DNA of 31,432 bases. It comes from JAGAJR01 sp048463395. GTDB lineage: Bacteria > Pseudomonadota > Alphaproteobacteria > RF32 > CAG-239. A program made the translations under genes and the position numbers. The stretch lies in contig DBFWPL010000032.1 in the NCBI GenBank assembly GCA_048463395.1, forward strand, positions 1 to 31,432. The letters run 5' to 3'. The notes beneath the pieces were generated by a model. It was given only the letters and a program-made list of their open reading frames with translations. It had not been told where the DNA came from and ran no database searches. Below are positions 22,889-29,827 of this stretch, one piece after another (position 1 is the first letter of the stretch; the number at the start of each line of letters is the position of its first letter).

Positions 22889-23590
22889 ATGACAGGGACT
22901 ACACATTCGGAAAAACCGCATTATGTCGGACACAGGCAAAGGTTAAGAGAAAGATTTCTTGCCGGCGGCGGAAAAGATATGCCTGATTATGAGTTATTGG
23001 AACTTTTACTGACGATTGCCATTCCTCGTCGGGATGTTAAACCTTTGGCAAAAGAATTGATTAAAAACTTCAAGAGTTTTGCCGGTGTGCTTAATGCTTC
23101 TCCCGAGGCCTTGTCTGCGATTGAAGGTGTGAAAGAGACAACGATTGCTGTTTTGAAAATTGTTAAGGAAGCGGCGTTGCGGATGTCGTGGCAAAATTTG
23201 AAAAACTCTGATGAACCTGTTATCGGCAATTGGGATGCGATGGTGGATTATTGCCGCTCGAGTATGGCTTATAATACGGTTGAAGAATTCAAAATTTTGT
23301 TTGTGGATAAGAAATATCATCTTATCGGAGAGGAAGTTCAACAGAGAGGAACGGTAGATTGCGTGTCTATCCATCCGAGAGAAGTTATTCGTTCGGCTTT
23401 GGAGAAAGGAGCTAAGGGGATTATTCTGGTTCATAATCATCCGTCCGGGGATGTTACTCCTTCACAAGCGGATATTTCAATTACCAAAAAGATAAAAGAG
23501 GCCGGAGAGATGGTAGAAATAAAACTTTTAGACCATTTTATCATCAGCAAGTACGGGGAATTCAGTTTTTTGGAAAAAGGAATTCTTTAA
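22889..23590 (+). CDS. radC: RadC family protein (JAB/MPN+ domain)
   Basis: A 233-residue protein. The N-terminal helix-hairpin-helix-like part (GHRQRLRERFLAGG; YELLELLL; FAGVLNASPEALSAIEGV) is followed by the JAMM metalloprotease-like domain with the motif Q-RGTVDCVSIHPREV and VHNHPSGDVTPSQAD (His, His, Asp zinc ligands). RadC was once linked to DNA repair, but its biochemical role is not settled. It starts three bases after map and is the last gene of the operon that begins at 17628. No strong terminator follows before the tRNA promoter. Confidence 0.94.
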   Translation: MTGTTHSEKPHYVGHRQRLRERFLAGGGKDMPDYELLELLLTIAIPRRDVKPLAKELIKNFKSFAGVLNASPEALSAIEGVKETTIAVLKIVKEAALRMSWQNLKNSDEPVIGNWDAMVDYCRSSMAYNTVEEFKILFVDKKYHLIGEEVQQRGTVDCVSIHPREVIRSALEKGAKGIILVHNHPSGDVTPSQADISITKKIKEAGEMVEIKLLDHFIISKYGEFSFLEKGIL

Positions 23591-23648
23591 GTTTATTAAC
23601 CGGTTATCTTATTGGGTATGAGAAGTGGATTTTTTTTATAAAAAATGC

Positions 23649-23676
23649 TTGCAAAATAAAAAAAATCCGATAATTT
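23649..23676 (+). promoter_or_regulatory. Candidate promoter of the tRNA pair
   Basis: TTGCAA (23649-23654), a 16-base A-rich spacer and TAATTT (23671-23676) lie 19 bases before tRNA-Pro. The GC-containing GAGAGCGAAGACG just downstream could be a discriminator region, as is common for stable RNAs. Confidence 0.45.
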
Positions 23677-23694
23677 AGAGAGCGAAGACGGAAT

Positions 23695-23771
23695 CGGGGC
23701 ATAGCTCAGTCTGGTAGAGCGCTTGCTTTGGGAGCAAGATGTCGTAGGTTCGAATCCTGCTGCCCCGACCA
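23695..23771 (+). tRNA. tRNA-Pro (UGG)
   Basis: A 77-base cloverleaf with encoded CCA. Acceptor CGGGGCA pairs with TGCCCCG, the anticodon stem CTTGC/GCAAG encloses TTTGGGA with anticodon TGG at 23729-23731, and the T-arm holds GGTTCGAATCC. It reads proline codons, CCA best and probably others by wobble. Confidence 0.97.
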
Positions 23772-23828
23772 ACATTTTCCAGCGTTGGTTTCCGGTTTGA
23801 AAAAAAGGAACAGCTAACCGACAGTAGG

Positions 23829-23859
23829 AACAGGGAACGAAAGTTAAACCTGTTTTTTT
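23829..23859 (+). terminator. Possible terminator between the two tRNA genes
   Basis: AACAGG (23829-23834) and CCTGTT (23849-23854) can pair, with AAC/GTT inside the loop, and seven T end the structure. It would end the tRNA-Pro transcript. The short stem with a bulge lowers confidence. Confidence 0.45.
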
Positions 23860-23876
23860 GTATTAAAATATCAGAT

Positions 23877-23953
23877 GCGCCCTTAGCTCAGCTGGATAGA
23901 GCAACAGCCTTCTAAGCTGTGGGTCAGACGTTCGAATCGTCTAGGGCGCGCCA
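23877..23953 (+). tRNA. tRNA-Arg (UCU)
   Basis: A 77-base cloverleaf with encoded CCA. GCGCCCT pairs with AGGGCGC, the discriminator is G, the anticodon stem ACAGC/GCTGT encloses CTTCTAA with anticodon TCT at 23911-23913, and the T-arm contains ACGTTCGAATCGT. It reads AGA/AGG. Its 3' end touches an 18-bp inverted repeat and a 12-base stretch of it recurs 170 bases downstream. Confidence 0.97.
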
Positions 23954-23995
23954 TTTACACCAAACCCCTCTGTAAAAGAGGGGTTTGGTGTAAAT
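23953..23995. repeat. Perfect 18-bp inverted repeat abutting tRNA-Arg
   Basis: ATTTACACCAAACCCCTC (23953-23970) is repeated inverted at 23978-23995 with a seven-base loop TGTAAAA. The first base is the last base of the tRNA CCA. There is no T run after it, so it is not a standard terminator, although it would form a very stable hairpin in RNA. It overlaps the first 79-bp repeat. Confidence 0.9.
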
Positions 23996-24042
23996 GAGGA
24001 AGCCCTTTCGATTTGAACGTAGTTCGGAGCGGATAGTCGGCG
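23964..24042 (+). repeat. 79-bp direct repeat, copy 1
   Basis: Matches 24150-24228 at 76 of 79 positions. It contains the CCCCTC-TGTAAAA-GAGGGG hairpin core, GGTGTAAATGAGGAA, a small GAAC-GTA-GTTC hairpin and CGGAGCGGATAGTCGGCG. In translation on minus it gives repeated peptide-like strings, but no real gene is supported. It may be a dispersed intergenic element of this genome. Confidence 0.88.
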
Positions 24043-24104
24043 AAAACGAATGAAAAGAAGTTTGAGCCTTACGACGCGAGGAGGACCCGCTTGCGGGAGT
24101 ACCC

Positions 24105-24116
24105 AATCGTCTAGGG
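24105..24116 (+). repeat. 12-base fragment of the tRNA-Arg 3' end
   Basis: AATCGTCTAGGG repeats tRNA-Arg positions 23935-23946, 170 bases downstream and in the same orientation. The bases on either side do not continue the match. With copy 1 of the 79-bp repeat lying between the two, this may be a trace of an insertion at the tRNA end, or chance. Confidence 0.5.
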
Positions 24117-24149
24117 TGTCCTTATTAAGAGAATTGTAAAGTAAAATAT

Positions 24150-24228
24150 ACCCCTCTGTAAAAGAGGGGGTTGGTGTAAATGAGGAAACTCTTTCGATTT
24201 GAACGTAGTTCGGAGCGGATAGTCGGCG
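24150..24228 (+). repeat. 79-bp direct repeat, copy 2
   Basis: Second copy of the element at 23964-24042, with three substitutions. It keeps the six-base core hairpin but lacks the left extension that makes the inverted repeat of copy 1 18 bases long. It is followed by two GC-rich hairpins, GTGCCG-AGC-CGGCAC (24229-24243) and CACCCG-G-CGGGTG (24243-24255). Confidence 0.88.
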
Positions 24229-24546
24229 GTGCCGAGCCGGCACACCCGGCGGGTGAGGCAAAAGTTAGCTGTTTTGACAATGTGTCATAACACCCTGTTA
24301 GTATCAATGTGCGTGCTGAAAGTTAGTGCCATAGAATTTTAATTGCAAATTAATCTTTATGTCTTATCATCCTTTTTGCAGTTCAGAGGTGGACTGCGGA
24401 GTGTGGAAGCTCCATTATAACAAACAAACTACTCCTCCTAAGGGAGGATATAAGGCTTTTTTCACAGTTTCTCCTTTGGCATCTAAATTCGTTTCGTTCA
24501 TTGTCATTTCTCTCACTCATTAAGATGTTCCAAAGAACTTGCAGAT
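24229..24546. other. Intergenic stretch without a convincing gene
   Basis: About 320 bases. It holds two GC-rich hairpins at its start, then AT-rich sequence with TTGACA at 24273-24278 (no well-placed -10) and a TCCTCC-TAAG-GGAGGA hairpin near 24433. A 30-residue minus-strand reading frame (24415-24507, MTMNETNLDAK...) exists, but neither its start region nor its product is convincing. Two terminators follow at once, which would make sense if a small RNA is made from this stretch. Confidence 0.5.
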
Positions 24547-24571
24547 AAAAAAGCAATAACATTGCTTTTTT
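24547..24571. terminator. Bidirectional terminator hairpin
   Basis: AAAAAAGCAAT (24547-24557), loop AAC, ATTGCTTTTTT (24561-24571). Perfect 11-base arms with A/T tracts on both sides. No coding gene ends here on either strand. Confidence 0.75.
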
Positions 24572-24583
24572 ACTTAGCGTTCC

Positions 24584-24615
24584 CCCACCTTAAAAACTAA
24601 GGTGGGTTTTGTTTT
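24584..24615 (+). terminator. Second terminator hairpin in front of the XRE-type gene
   Basis: CCCACCTTA (24584-24592) pairs with TAAGGTGGG (24598-24606) and TTTTGTTTT follows. It lies 28 bases before the start codon at 24644, so it either ends an upstream RNA or acts as a leader attenuator for the small gene. Confidence 0.7.
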
Positions 24616-24643
24616 AACGAAACAAAATAAGGAGTTTGAAAAA

Positions 24644-24871
24644 ATGAACAAATGTACAAATCTTGATAAAATTATCGGCCGCCAGTTAGGAGCGGCTCTG
24701 TGGGCAGAACGCCAGAAAAAAGGCACCCGCCTGAACACAATACGAGTACAGACGGGGCTTGCACCGGAACTGGTTGACCGCATAGAACTGGGGAAAGCCA
24801 TCATCCCTGTCAGTATAAAAAAATTGTTGGCCTTTTATAAAAAGAAAATCAAAATTGAATTAATTGATTAA
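24644..24871 (+). CDS. Small XRE-type helix-turn-helix protein
   Basis: A 75-residue protein that is little more than a Cro/C1-type helix-turn-helix domain: IGRQLGAALWAERQKKGTRLNTIRVQTGLAPELVDRIELGKAIIPVSIKKLLAFYKKKIKIEL. The order helix 1, TRLNTIRVQTGL (helices 2 and 3), ELVDRIELGK and the closing helix fits the family. AAGGAG sits nine bases before the ATG; I prefer this start over an upstream in-frame one that lies inside the terminator hairpin. It is a single gene between terminators, with no toxin, phage or recombinase gene nearby, so it is probably a stand-alone regulator. Targets unknown. Confidence 0.75.
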   Translation: MNKCTNLDKIIGRQLGAALWAERQKKGTRLNTIRVQTGLAPELVDRIELGKAIIPVSIKKLLAFYKKKIKIELID

Positions 24872-24883
24872 CCGTCTTACACA

Positions 24884-24911
24884 AAAAGCCCGCTTATTTA
24901 AGCGGGCTTTT
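24884..24911. terminator. Bidirectional terminator between XRE-type gene and trpS
   Basis: AAAAGCCCGCTTA (24884-24896) and TAAGCGGGCTTTT (24899-24911) form a perfect inverted repeat with A/T flanks, placed between two convergent genes. Confidence 0.85.
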
Positions 24912-24924
24912 GCAAAAGGCGGAT

Positions 24925-25965
24925 TTATTTGAAATAGCTTATTCCCATTGCCGTTTTGACTTCATGAAGTGTTTGTGCTGCTACTTGTTTGGCTTTGTTG
25001 CTGCCTTCTTCAAGCATGTGCATAATTTCTCCAATGTCTTGGGCAAGAAGTTCGCGTTTTTCTCTGATGTCTTTTAACTCATTTTGCAAGATTTCATTCA
25101 AAAACTTCTTTACGGTTCCGTCGCCCAAACCGCCTTTTTGGTAGTGAGCTTTCATTTCTTCCAAATTATTATAAGTCGGCAGGAAGGCTGCGAAGTGTTC
25201 GTCTCTGCAAAAAGCATCCAAGTAGATGAATACCGGGTTGTTTTCAGTGTGTCCCGGATCTTCGACCCGAAGATGGGTTGGATCTGTGAACATACTTTGC
25301 ACTTTTTTCTTTATATCATTTGACGAATCAGACAGATAGATGCAGTTTCCCAGAGATTTACTCATTTTTGCAGCACCGTCCAGCCCCGGTAATCGGGAGC
25401 AAACAGAATTATCCGGCAGCAAAGCTTGAGGTTCTACCAAGATGTTTTTATATAAGGTGTTAAAAGAACGAACAATTTCTCTCGTCTGCTCTATCATTGG
25501 CAATTGGTCTTCTCCGACAGGTACAAGATTGGCTTTAAATGCCGTAATGTCGGCAGCCTGACTGATCGGGTAGGTGAAAAAGCCAACAGGAATACTTTGC
25601 TTAAATCCTCTCATCTGGATTTCGTTTTTAACGGTAGGGTTTCTTTGTAAGCGGGAAACTGTTACCAAATTCATGTAATATGCCGTCAACTCAAACAGTT
25701 CGGAAATTTGAGATTGGATAAAGATGGTTACTTTCTTTGGATCCAGACCGCAGGCAAGATAATCCAACGCCACTTCGGCGATGTTGTTTTTGACTTTATT
25801 GATGTTATCGGCGTTATCCGTTAATGCCTGAGCATCCGCAATCATTACGAACATATTTTTATATTGCCCGCTGTTTTGCATTTCAACCCGACGTTTTAAT
25901 GAACCGACATAATGTCCCAAGTGTAATTTTCCGGTAGGGCGATCACCCGTTAAAACAATATCCAT
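24925..25965 (-). CDS. trpS: Tryptophanyl-tRNA synthetase
   Basis: A 346-residue class I synthetase. The HIGH-type motif is in PTGKLHLGHYVGS (about 10-22), the second signature is AAKMSKSLGN (KMSKS about 200-204), and GEDQLPMIEQTREI in between is typical of bacterial TrpS. Length is close to the family's usual 330-350. AAAGGATAG precedes the ATG. It has its own promoter (25992-26020) in the 79-base gap after rnhA, so it is transcribed independently of the upstream operon. Confidence 0.97.
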   Translation of the reverse strand: MDIVLTGDRPTGKLHLGHYVGSLKRRVEMQNSGQYKNMFVMIADAQALTDNADNINKVKNNIAEVALDYLACGLDPKKVTIFIQSQISELFELTAYYMNLVTVSRLQRNPTVKNEIQMRGFKQSIPVGFFTYPISQAADITAFKANLVPVGEDQLPMIEQTREIVRSFNTLYKNILVEPQALLPDNSVCSRLPGLDGAAKMSKSLGNCIYLSDSSNDIKKKVQSMFTDPTHLRVEDPGHTENNPVFIYLDAFCRDEHFAAFLPTYNNLEEMKAHYQKGGLGDGTVKKFLNEILQNELKDIREKRELLAQDIGEIMHMLEEGSNKAKQVAAQTLHEVKTAMGISYFK

Positions 25966-25991
25966 TTTTTACTATCCTTTCTTTTTTTGAC

Positions 25992-26020
25992 ACGATAGCA
26001 ACCATCAAATGAGTTGTCAA
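25992..26020 (-). promoter_or_regulatory. Sigma70-type promoter of trpS
   Basis: On the minus strand a consensus TTGACA (26015-26020) is followed after exactly 17 bases by TATCGT (25992-25997). The trpS start codon is 27 bases further on. Confidence 0.6.
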
Positions 26021-26044
26021 TAAATCGAATATATTTTTTGAAAG

Positions 26045-26482
26045 CTAGAGAAGGGTTTTGATTGCGTCGCGAGCCAGTTTATCCACCCGTTCGTTTTCGG
26101 GATGTCCGGCATGACCTTTGACCCATATCCATTTGATTTCGTGTTGTTGCACCAGTTCATCAAGCTGTTGCCATAAATCAATGTTTTTGACCTCAGATTT
26201 TTTATTGGTAGTTTTCCAGTTGTTTTTTTTCCAATTCGGGAGCCACTGGTTAATGCCGTCCATCACATAGCGGCTGTCGGTGTAAAGAGTTATGACACAA
26301 GTGGTTTTGAGGGCTTTTAAGGCTTCAATAACGGCGGTCAGCTCCATACGGTTATTAGTAGTTTCCGCTTCAGCTCCGTTGAGTTCTTTTTCTGTTTCCT
26401 TATAGCGGAGAATGGCTCCCCAACCGCCTTTTCCAGGATTACCGGAGCAGGCTCCGTCAGTAAATATTTCAATTCTGGCCAT
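26045..26482 (-). CDS. rnhA: Ribonuclease HI
   Basis: A 145-residue enzyme that cuts the RNA strand of RNA-DNA hybrids. The four acidic residues of the active site are present: Asp 9 in FTDGACSGNPG, Glu 47 in NNRMELTA, Asp 69 in YTDSRYVMDGI and Asp 134 in NERVDKLA, together with His 124 in VKGHAGHPENE. The basic protrusion helix (NWKKNNWKTTNKK) is also present. It starts two bases after the stop codon of the Schlafen/AlbA_2 gene and is the last gene of the minus-strand operon beginning at 29744. Confidence 0.97.
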   Translation of the reverse strand: MARIEIFTDGACSGNPGKGGWGAILRYKETEKELNGAEAETTNNRMELTAVIEALKALKTTCVITLYTDSRYVMDGINQWLPNWKKNNWKTTNKKSEVKNIDLWQQLDELVQQHEIKWIWVKGHAGHPENERVDKLARDAIKTLL

Positions 26483-26484
26483 GG

Positions 26485-27549
26485 TTACTCACTTAAGAAA
26501 AATTCATTGAAAAACTCATTGAGAAGAAGGGCGGAATCTTCTTCCTCCCGCATACATTTTGCCACGAAAGAACGTAATTTGTTTTTAGGAACGGAAATTC
26601 TGAATTCTTTCGGAGCCGTGTTTTCCGCACCGATAACGCCGTTGAGCAAAAAGTCTTCATCACTGTATGGAGAAAGGATGATGTTAACCGTTGTAAACTT
26701 AATTATTCCCCGAGGTGGCAACCGAAGTTCCGGACGGGTGATGATGTTAAGCTGCCCGTCAATGCCGGGGATAGAGTCCATTTGGTTATAATTCAAGAAA
26801 CGAACTTTGTTGTATTCACTTCCGGTGGAAACCGTGGAACAGGAAAGATAAAGTTCTCGGGCAATCACATTGCTGTCGTTTTCTCCGCGGATGGAAAAGG
26901 AGATTTTAATGTATTTTTCCGGCGGATTGTCAATGCTGTTCGGGTAAAGAATATCTTCATCTGCATTATACAGCACCTCAAGGGTTTTATCGCCCATAAT
27001 GAGTTCCAGATTAGGCTGCGGGCGGCGTCCGAACATTCCGGCAATAACCGAGTAAGGAGCGGGAACATTGTTTGAGCCGGAGCGGATGTAAATGGTGCTG
27101 CCGACGGTAGTCATCAGTGGGGCAATATCGCATTTGGGAATGTACGTGGCGACAAAGCCGTCTCCGTTTTCGTCAATACTGATGATGTGGTTGCGGACTT
27201 TGTTGTGGCTCGGAATCGTGCAGCCGGAAATGGCATTTTCCAGCCAGCTTAAAAAACGGTGTACGTTTTTAACCTTGACTTTGGCTTTGGCAACATCGCC
27301 GATTTCCATATCTCGGGAACATTCCACACCCCAGACAATGACGCCGCCTTCGGAGTTTCCGAATGCGGAAATGCCTTTGGCCAGATTTTTCCGGTCGTCT
27401 CTGTGCAAGCTGTTGTTGTTGCTTTTAACAGAAACTGCCTGTTTGAAGTCTAAGAACAGCTCTTCCGTCTGCAGGTTGACGATGAATTCGTCAATAGCAT
27501 CTTCTCCGAAATAAACGAGCTTTTGAAATATGTCTTCGGCACGGGACAT
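26485..27549 (-). CDS. Schlafen/AlbA_2-domain protein
   Basis: A 354-residue protein. The N-terminal half carries the AlbA_2 (Schlafen-like) domain: EELFLDFKQA (about 29-38), then LAKGISAFGNSEGGVIVWGV (about 56-75), a pattern that binds nucleic acid or ATP in the COG2865 group, and IYIRSGSNNVPAPYSVIAGMFG at the end of the domain (about 153-174). The C-terminal half looks beta-rich and matches nothing I know; the usual winged-helix and ATPase parts of larger relatives are missing. It lies 11 bases after ispH and two bases before rnhA. In many Alphaproteobacteria thrB occupies this place. Role unknown; a nucleic-acid-linked or defence role is possible. Confidence 0.78.
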   Translation of the reverse strand: MSRAEDIFQKLVYFGEDAIDEFIVNLQTEELFLDFKQAVSVKSNNNSLHRDDRKNLAKGISAFGNSEGGVIVWGVECSRDMEIGDVAKAKVKVKNVHRFLSWLENAISGCTIPSHNKVRNHIISIDENGDGFVATYIPKCDIAPLMTTVGSTIYIRSGSNNVPAPYSVIAGMFGRRPQPNLELIMGDKTLEVLYNADEDILYPNSIDNPPEKYIKISFSIRGENDSNVIARELYLSCSTVSTGSEYNKVRFLNYNQMDSIPGIDGQLNIITRPELRLPPRGIIKFTTVNIILSPYSDEDFLLNGVIGAENTAPKEFRISVPKNKLRSFVAKCMREEEDSALLLNEFFNEFFLSE

Positions 27550-27560
27550 GGAATCATCCT

Positions 27561-28478
27561 TTATAATTTGAAATTTACATTTTCTTTTACAAAGATTACA
27601 TGATGAATATTAATTTTATTATAACGCATTTTTAGTTGATTTACCAGTTCCTCGACCAGATACTCCGGTGCGGAGGCTCCGGCACTGATACCTACTGAAG
27701 GACATCCATCCAAAACATTCCAGTCTAATTCTTTATAGTCGTCAATCAGAAAAGCCTGTTTGGCTCCGTTTTTGAGGGCGACTTCTTTCAATTGTTTGGA
27801 ATTGGAGGAGTTTTTTGAACCGAGGACAATAATCGTGTCTGTTTGTTTAACCAGTTCCTTGATTGCTTTTTGGCGGTTGTTGGTCGCATAACAGATGTCG
27901 TCTTTTTCCAGACCTTTCATATCTTGAAACTTGCTTTTCAGATAATCCATAATCTCTTTGGTATCATCGCTTGAAAGGGTGGTTTGGGTAACAAAGCCGA
28001 CTTTTTGTCCCGTGGTAAAGCTTAAGCTTTTGGCTTCTTCAAGTGTAGTAATGATGTGGACGCGTTTGGTGTTCTCCAATTGTCCGACAGTGCCGATGAT
28101 TTCCGGATGGTTCTTTTTGCCGATAACCAAAATTTCCATGTCTTCAAAGTCAAATTTTTTGATTTGGTTGTGAACTTTGCTAACCAGTGGACAGGTGGCG
28201 TCAATCACATTCAGACCAAGAATTCGGGCTTCTTTTTCAACATTTTTTCCAACACCGTGGGCGGAGAAAATCACCGGACGAGCAGGATCAGCCTCGGAAA
28301 GTTCTTCAATAAAAATAACGCCTTTTTGTTTTAATTCTTCAATGACATGACGGTTGTGCACGATTTCGTGGCGGACATAAACCGGAGCTCCGTATTGTTG
28401 CAGAGCTTGTTCGACAATGGTAATTGCCCGTCGGACACCGGCACAGAATCCCCTTGGTTCGGCAAGATAAATATCCAT
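27561..28478 (-). CDS. ispH: 4-hydroxy-3-methylbut-2-enyl diphosphate reductase
   Basis: A 305-residue iron-sulfur enzyme, the last step of the MEP isoprenoid pathway, yielding IPP and DMAPP. The three cluster-binding cysteines are in EPRGFCAGV (12), DATCPLVSKVH (about 96) and DDICYATNNRQ (about 197). TQTTLSSDDT, GSKNSSNSKQL and SAGASAPEYLVEELV are also as in the family. It starts only a few bases after the M16 peptidase stop, with AAAGG inside the end of that gene, so the two are coupled. The last 20 residues are basic and not conserved. Confidence 0.97.
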   Translation of the reverse strand: MDIYLAEPRGFCAGVRRAITIVEQALQQYGAPVYVRHEIVHNRHVIEELKQKGVIFIEELSEADPARPVIFSAHGVGKNVEKEARILGLNVIDATCPLVSKVHNQIKKFDFEDMEILVIGKKNHPEIIGTVGQLENTKRVHIITTLEEAKSLSFTTGQKVGFVTQTTLSSDDTKEIMDYLKSKFQDMKGLEKDDICYATNNRQKAIKELVKQTDTIIVLGSKNSSNSKQLKEVALKNGAKQAFLIDDYKELDWNVLDGCPSVGISAGASAPEYLVEELVNQLKMRYNKINIHHVIFVKENVNFKL

Positions 28479-28481
28479 GGA

Positions 28482-29744
28482 TCAAGCCTTTATCATTTTT
28501 GTAACGCTGTCATAGTCAGGGTGTCCGTCAATGGAGCCGAGCAGGGTGTAAGTCGGGGCGGAAGAAAAAATGTTTTGGGCAATGGTACGAATATCTTCCT
28601 GCGTAACATTTTCAATTTTTTCAACCATTTCTTCAACCGGAATAATTCGATTAAACAAGAGCAGTTGCCGAGCCAGAATTTCAGCAGAGGAGGAAGAACT
28701 TTCCAAGGTCATGAGCATGCTGGCTTTAAGTTGGGTTTTGGCTCTTTTGAGCTCGGTTTCCGAAACGTTTTCGTTGCAGATTTTTTTGATTTCGTCTCCG
28801 ATAACCGGCATTAGCTGTTTGAGCTCTTCGCTGGTTGTTCCGGCATAAATTCCGAACAAACCGTCTTGAATGTGAGAGTTGGTAAAGCTGTAAACCGTGT
28901 AGACCAGCCCTCTTTTTTCACGAACTTCCAAAAACAGGCGGGAAGTCATGCCACCGCCGAAAATAGTGGAGAAAATCAGCCCCGGATAATAGTTGTCGTC
29001 GGAATATTTAATGCCTTTGAAGCCCAAAACCATGTGAGCTTGTTCTATATCTCTGTTTTCGGCGTAGAAACCGCCTTCGTAATGTTGCCGTTCCGTGATG
29101 ATTTTGTTTTTGGGCTGGATTTGGCTTAAGCGTTTTTCCACCATATTAACAAAGCTTTGGTGTTCAATGTTACCGACCGCACAAACAACCATGTTTTCGG
29201 CTGCGTAGTTGTTTTTCATATAAGCCTGTAAGGTTTCTTTGCCGAAAGAACGGATTTTTTCCTCGGGGCCGAGGATGGTGCGTCCGAGCGGCTGGTTCGG
29301 AAAAGCTTTTTCCTGCAAATAGTCAAAAATAATGTCGTCCGGTGTATCGATAGTTTGTTTGATTTCCTGAATGACGACTTCGCGTTCCTTAATCAGTTCT
29401 TCTTCCGGAAAAGTCGGAGCGGCAACCAAATCAGCTAGAATGTCAATCGCCAGTTCCGCATCATTTTTGAGCATTTTGGCAAAAAAAGCAGTGAACTCAC
29501 GGGAGGTGTAGGCGTTGCTCTGTCCGCCGACATCTTCAAATTCTTCGGAAATTTGCAAGTAATTGCGTTTTTGCGTTCCTTTGAAAACCATGTGTTCCAA
29601 AAAGTGAGAAATACCGTTCATGTCTTCCGTTTCAAAAGCGGAACCGGTGTTGACCCAAATGCCTAAGGAAACCGTTTCGGTTTGTGGGCGAGAGGAGGTA
29701 ATAATTCTTAAGCCGTTTTTCAGCGTGCTGATTTGTGCATCCAT
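28482..29744 (-). CDS. M16-family zinc peptidase (mitochondrial-processing-peptidase type)
   Basis: A 420-residue metallopeptidase of the pitrilysin family. The inverted zinc motif HFLEH is at about 47-51 in NGISHFLEHMVFKGT, and the third ligand Glu is in the EREVVIQEI helix (about 130). The second, non-catalytic half shows GGGMTSRLFLEVREKRGLVY, the family's glycine-rich/substrate segment. Alphaproteobacterial homologues resemble the mitochondrial processing peptidase beta subunit and have no signal peptide, as here. Substrates are not known. It is first in the operon with ispH, the AlbA_2 gene and rnhA, and is divergent from elbB. Confidence 0.93.
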   Translation of the reverse strand: MDAQISTLKNGLRIITSSRPQTETVSLGIWVNTGSAFETEDMNGISHFLEHMVFKGTQKRNYLQISEEFEDVGGQSNAYTSREFTAFFAKMLKNDAELAIDILADLVAAPTFPEEELIKEREVVIQEIKQTIDTPDDIIFDYLQEKAFPNQPLGRTILGPEEKIRSFGKETLQAYMKNNYAAENMVVCAVGNIEHQSFVNMVEKRLSQIQPKNKIITERQHYEGGFYAENRDIEQAHMVLGFKGIKYSDDNYYPGLIFSTIFGGGMTSRLFLEVREKRGLVYTVYSFTNSHIQDGLFGIYAGTTSEELKQLMPVIGDEIKKICNENVSETELKRAKTQLKASMLMTLESSSSSAEILARQLLLFNRIIPVEEMVEKIENVTQEDIRTIAQNIFSSAPTYTLLGSIDGHPDYDSVTKMIKA

Positions 29745-29766
29745 AAAGTTATAATCCTAAATCTTG

Positions 29767-29795
29767 TTGTAATCTTTCAAAATATTATCTAATAA
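29767..29795 (+). promoter_or_regulatory. Candidate promoter of elbB
   Basis: TTGTAA (29767-29772), a 17-base spacer and TAATAA (29790-29795), about 33 bases before the start codon. The whole 83-base divergent region is very AT-rich, so chance matches are possible. Confidence 0.4.
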
Positions 29796-29827
29796 TATAA
29801 ACAAATAAAATTTAGAAAGGAAGAAAA

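Noticed and set aside
22889..23590. RadC taken as a sign of a mobile island or defence region
   Set aside because: It lies in the chromosomal sfsA-map-radC string with no integrase, phage or plasmid gene nearby.
23924..24307. Minus-strand reading frames of 60-106 residues with repeated strings such as SAPNYVQIER and PSFTEG
   Set aside because: They read through the antisense of tRNA-Arg and through the 79-bp repeats. The internal peptide repeats come from the DNA repeat, with no ribosome binding site and no family match.
24415..24507. 30-residue minus-strand frame MTMNETNLDAK...
   Set aside because: Short, compositionally plain, overlaps a GGAGGA hairpin, weak start region. Kept only as a remark in the intergenic entry.
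24644..24871. XRE-type protein as the antitoxin of a toxin-antitoxin pair
   Set aside because: There is no partner gene on either side; terminators enclose it.
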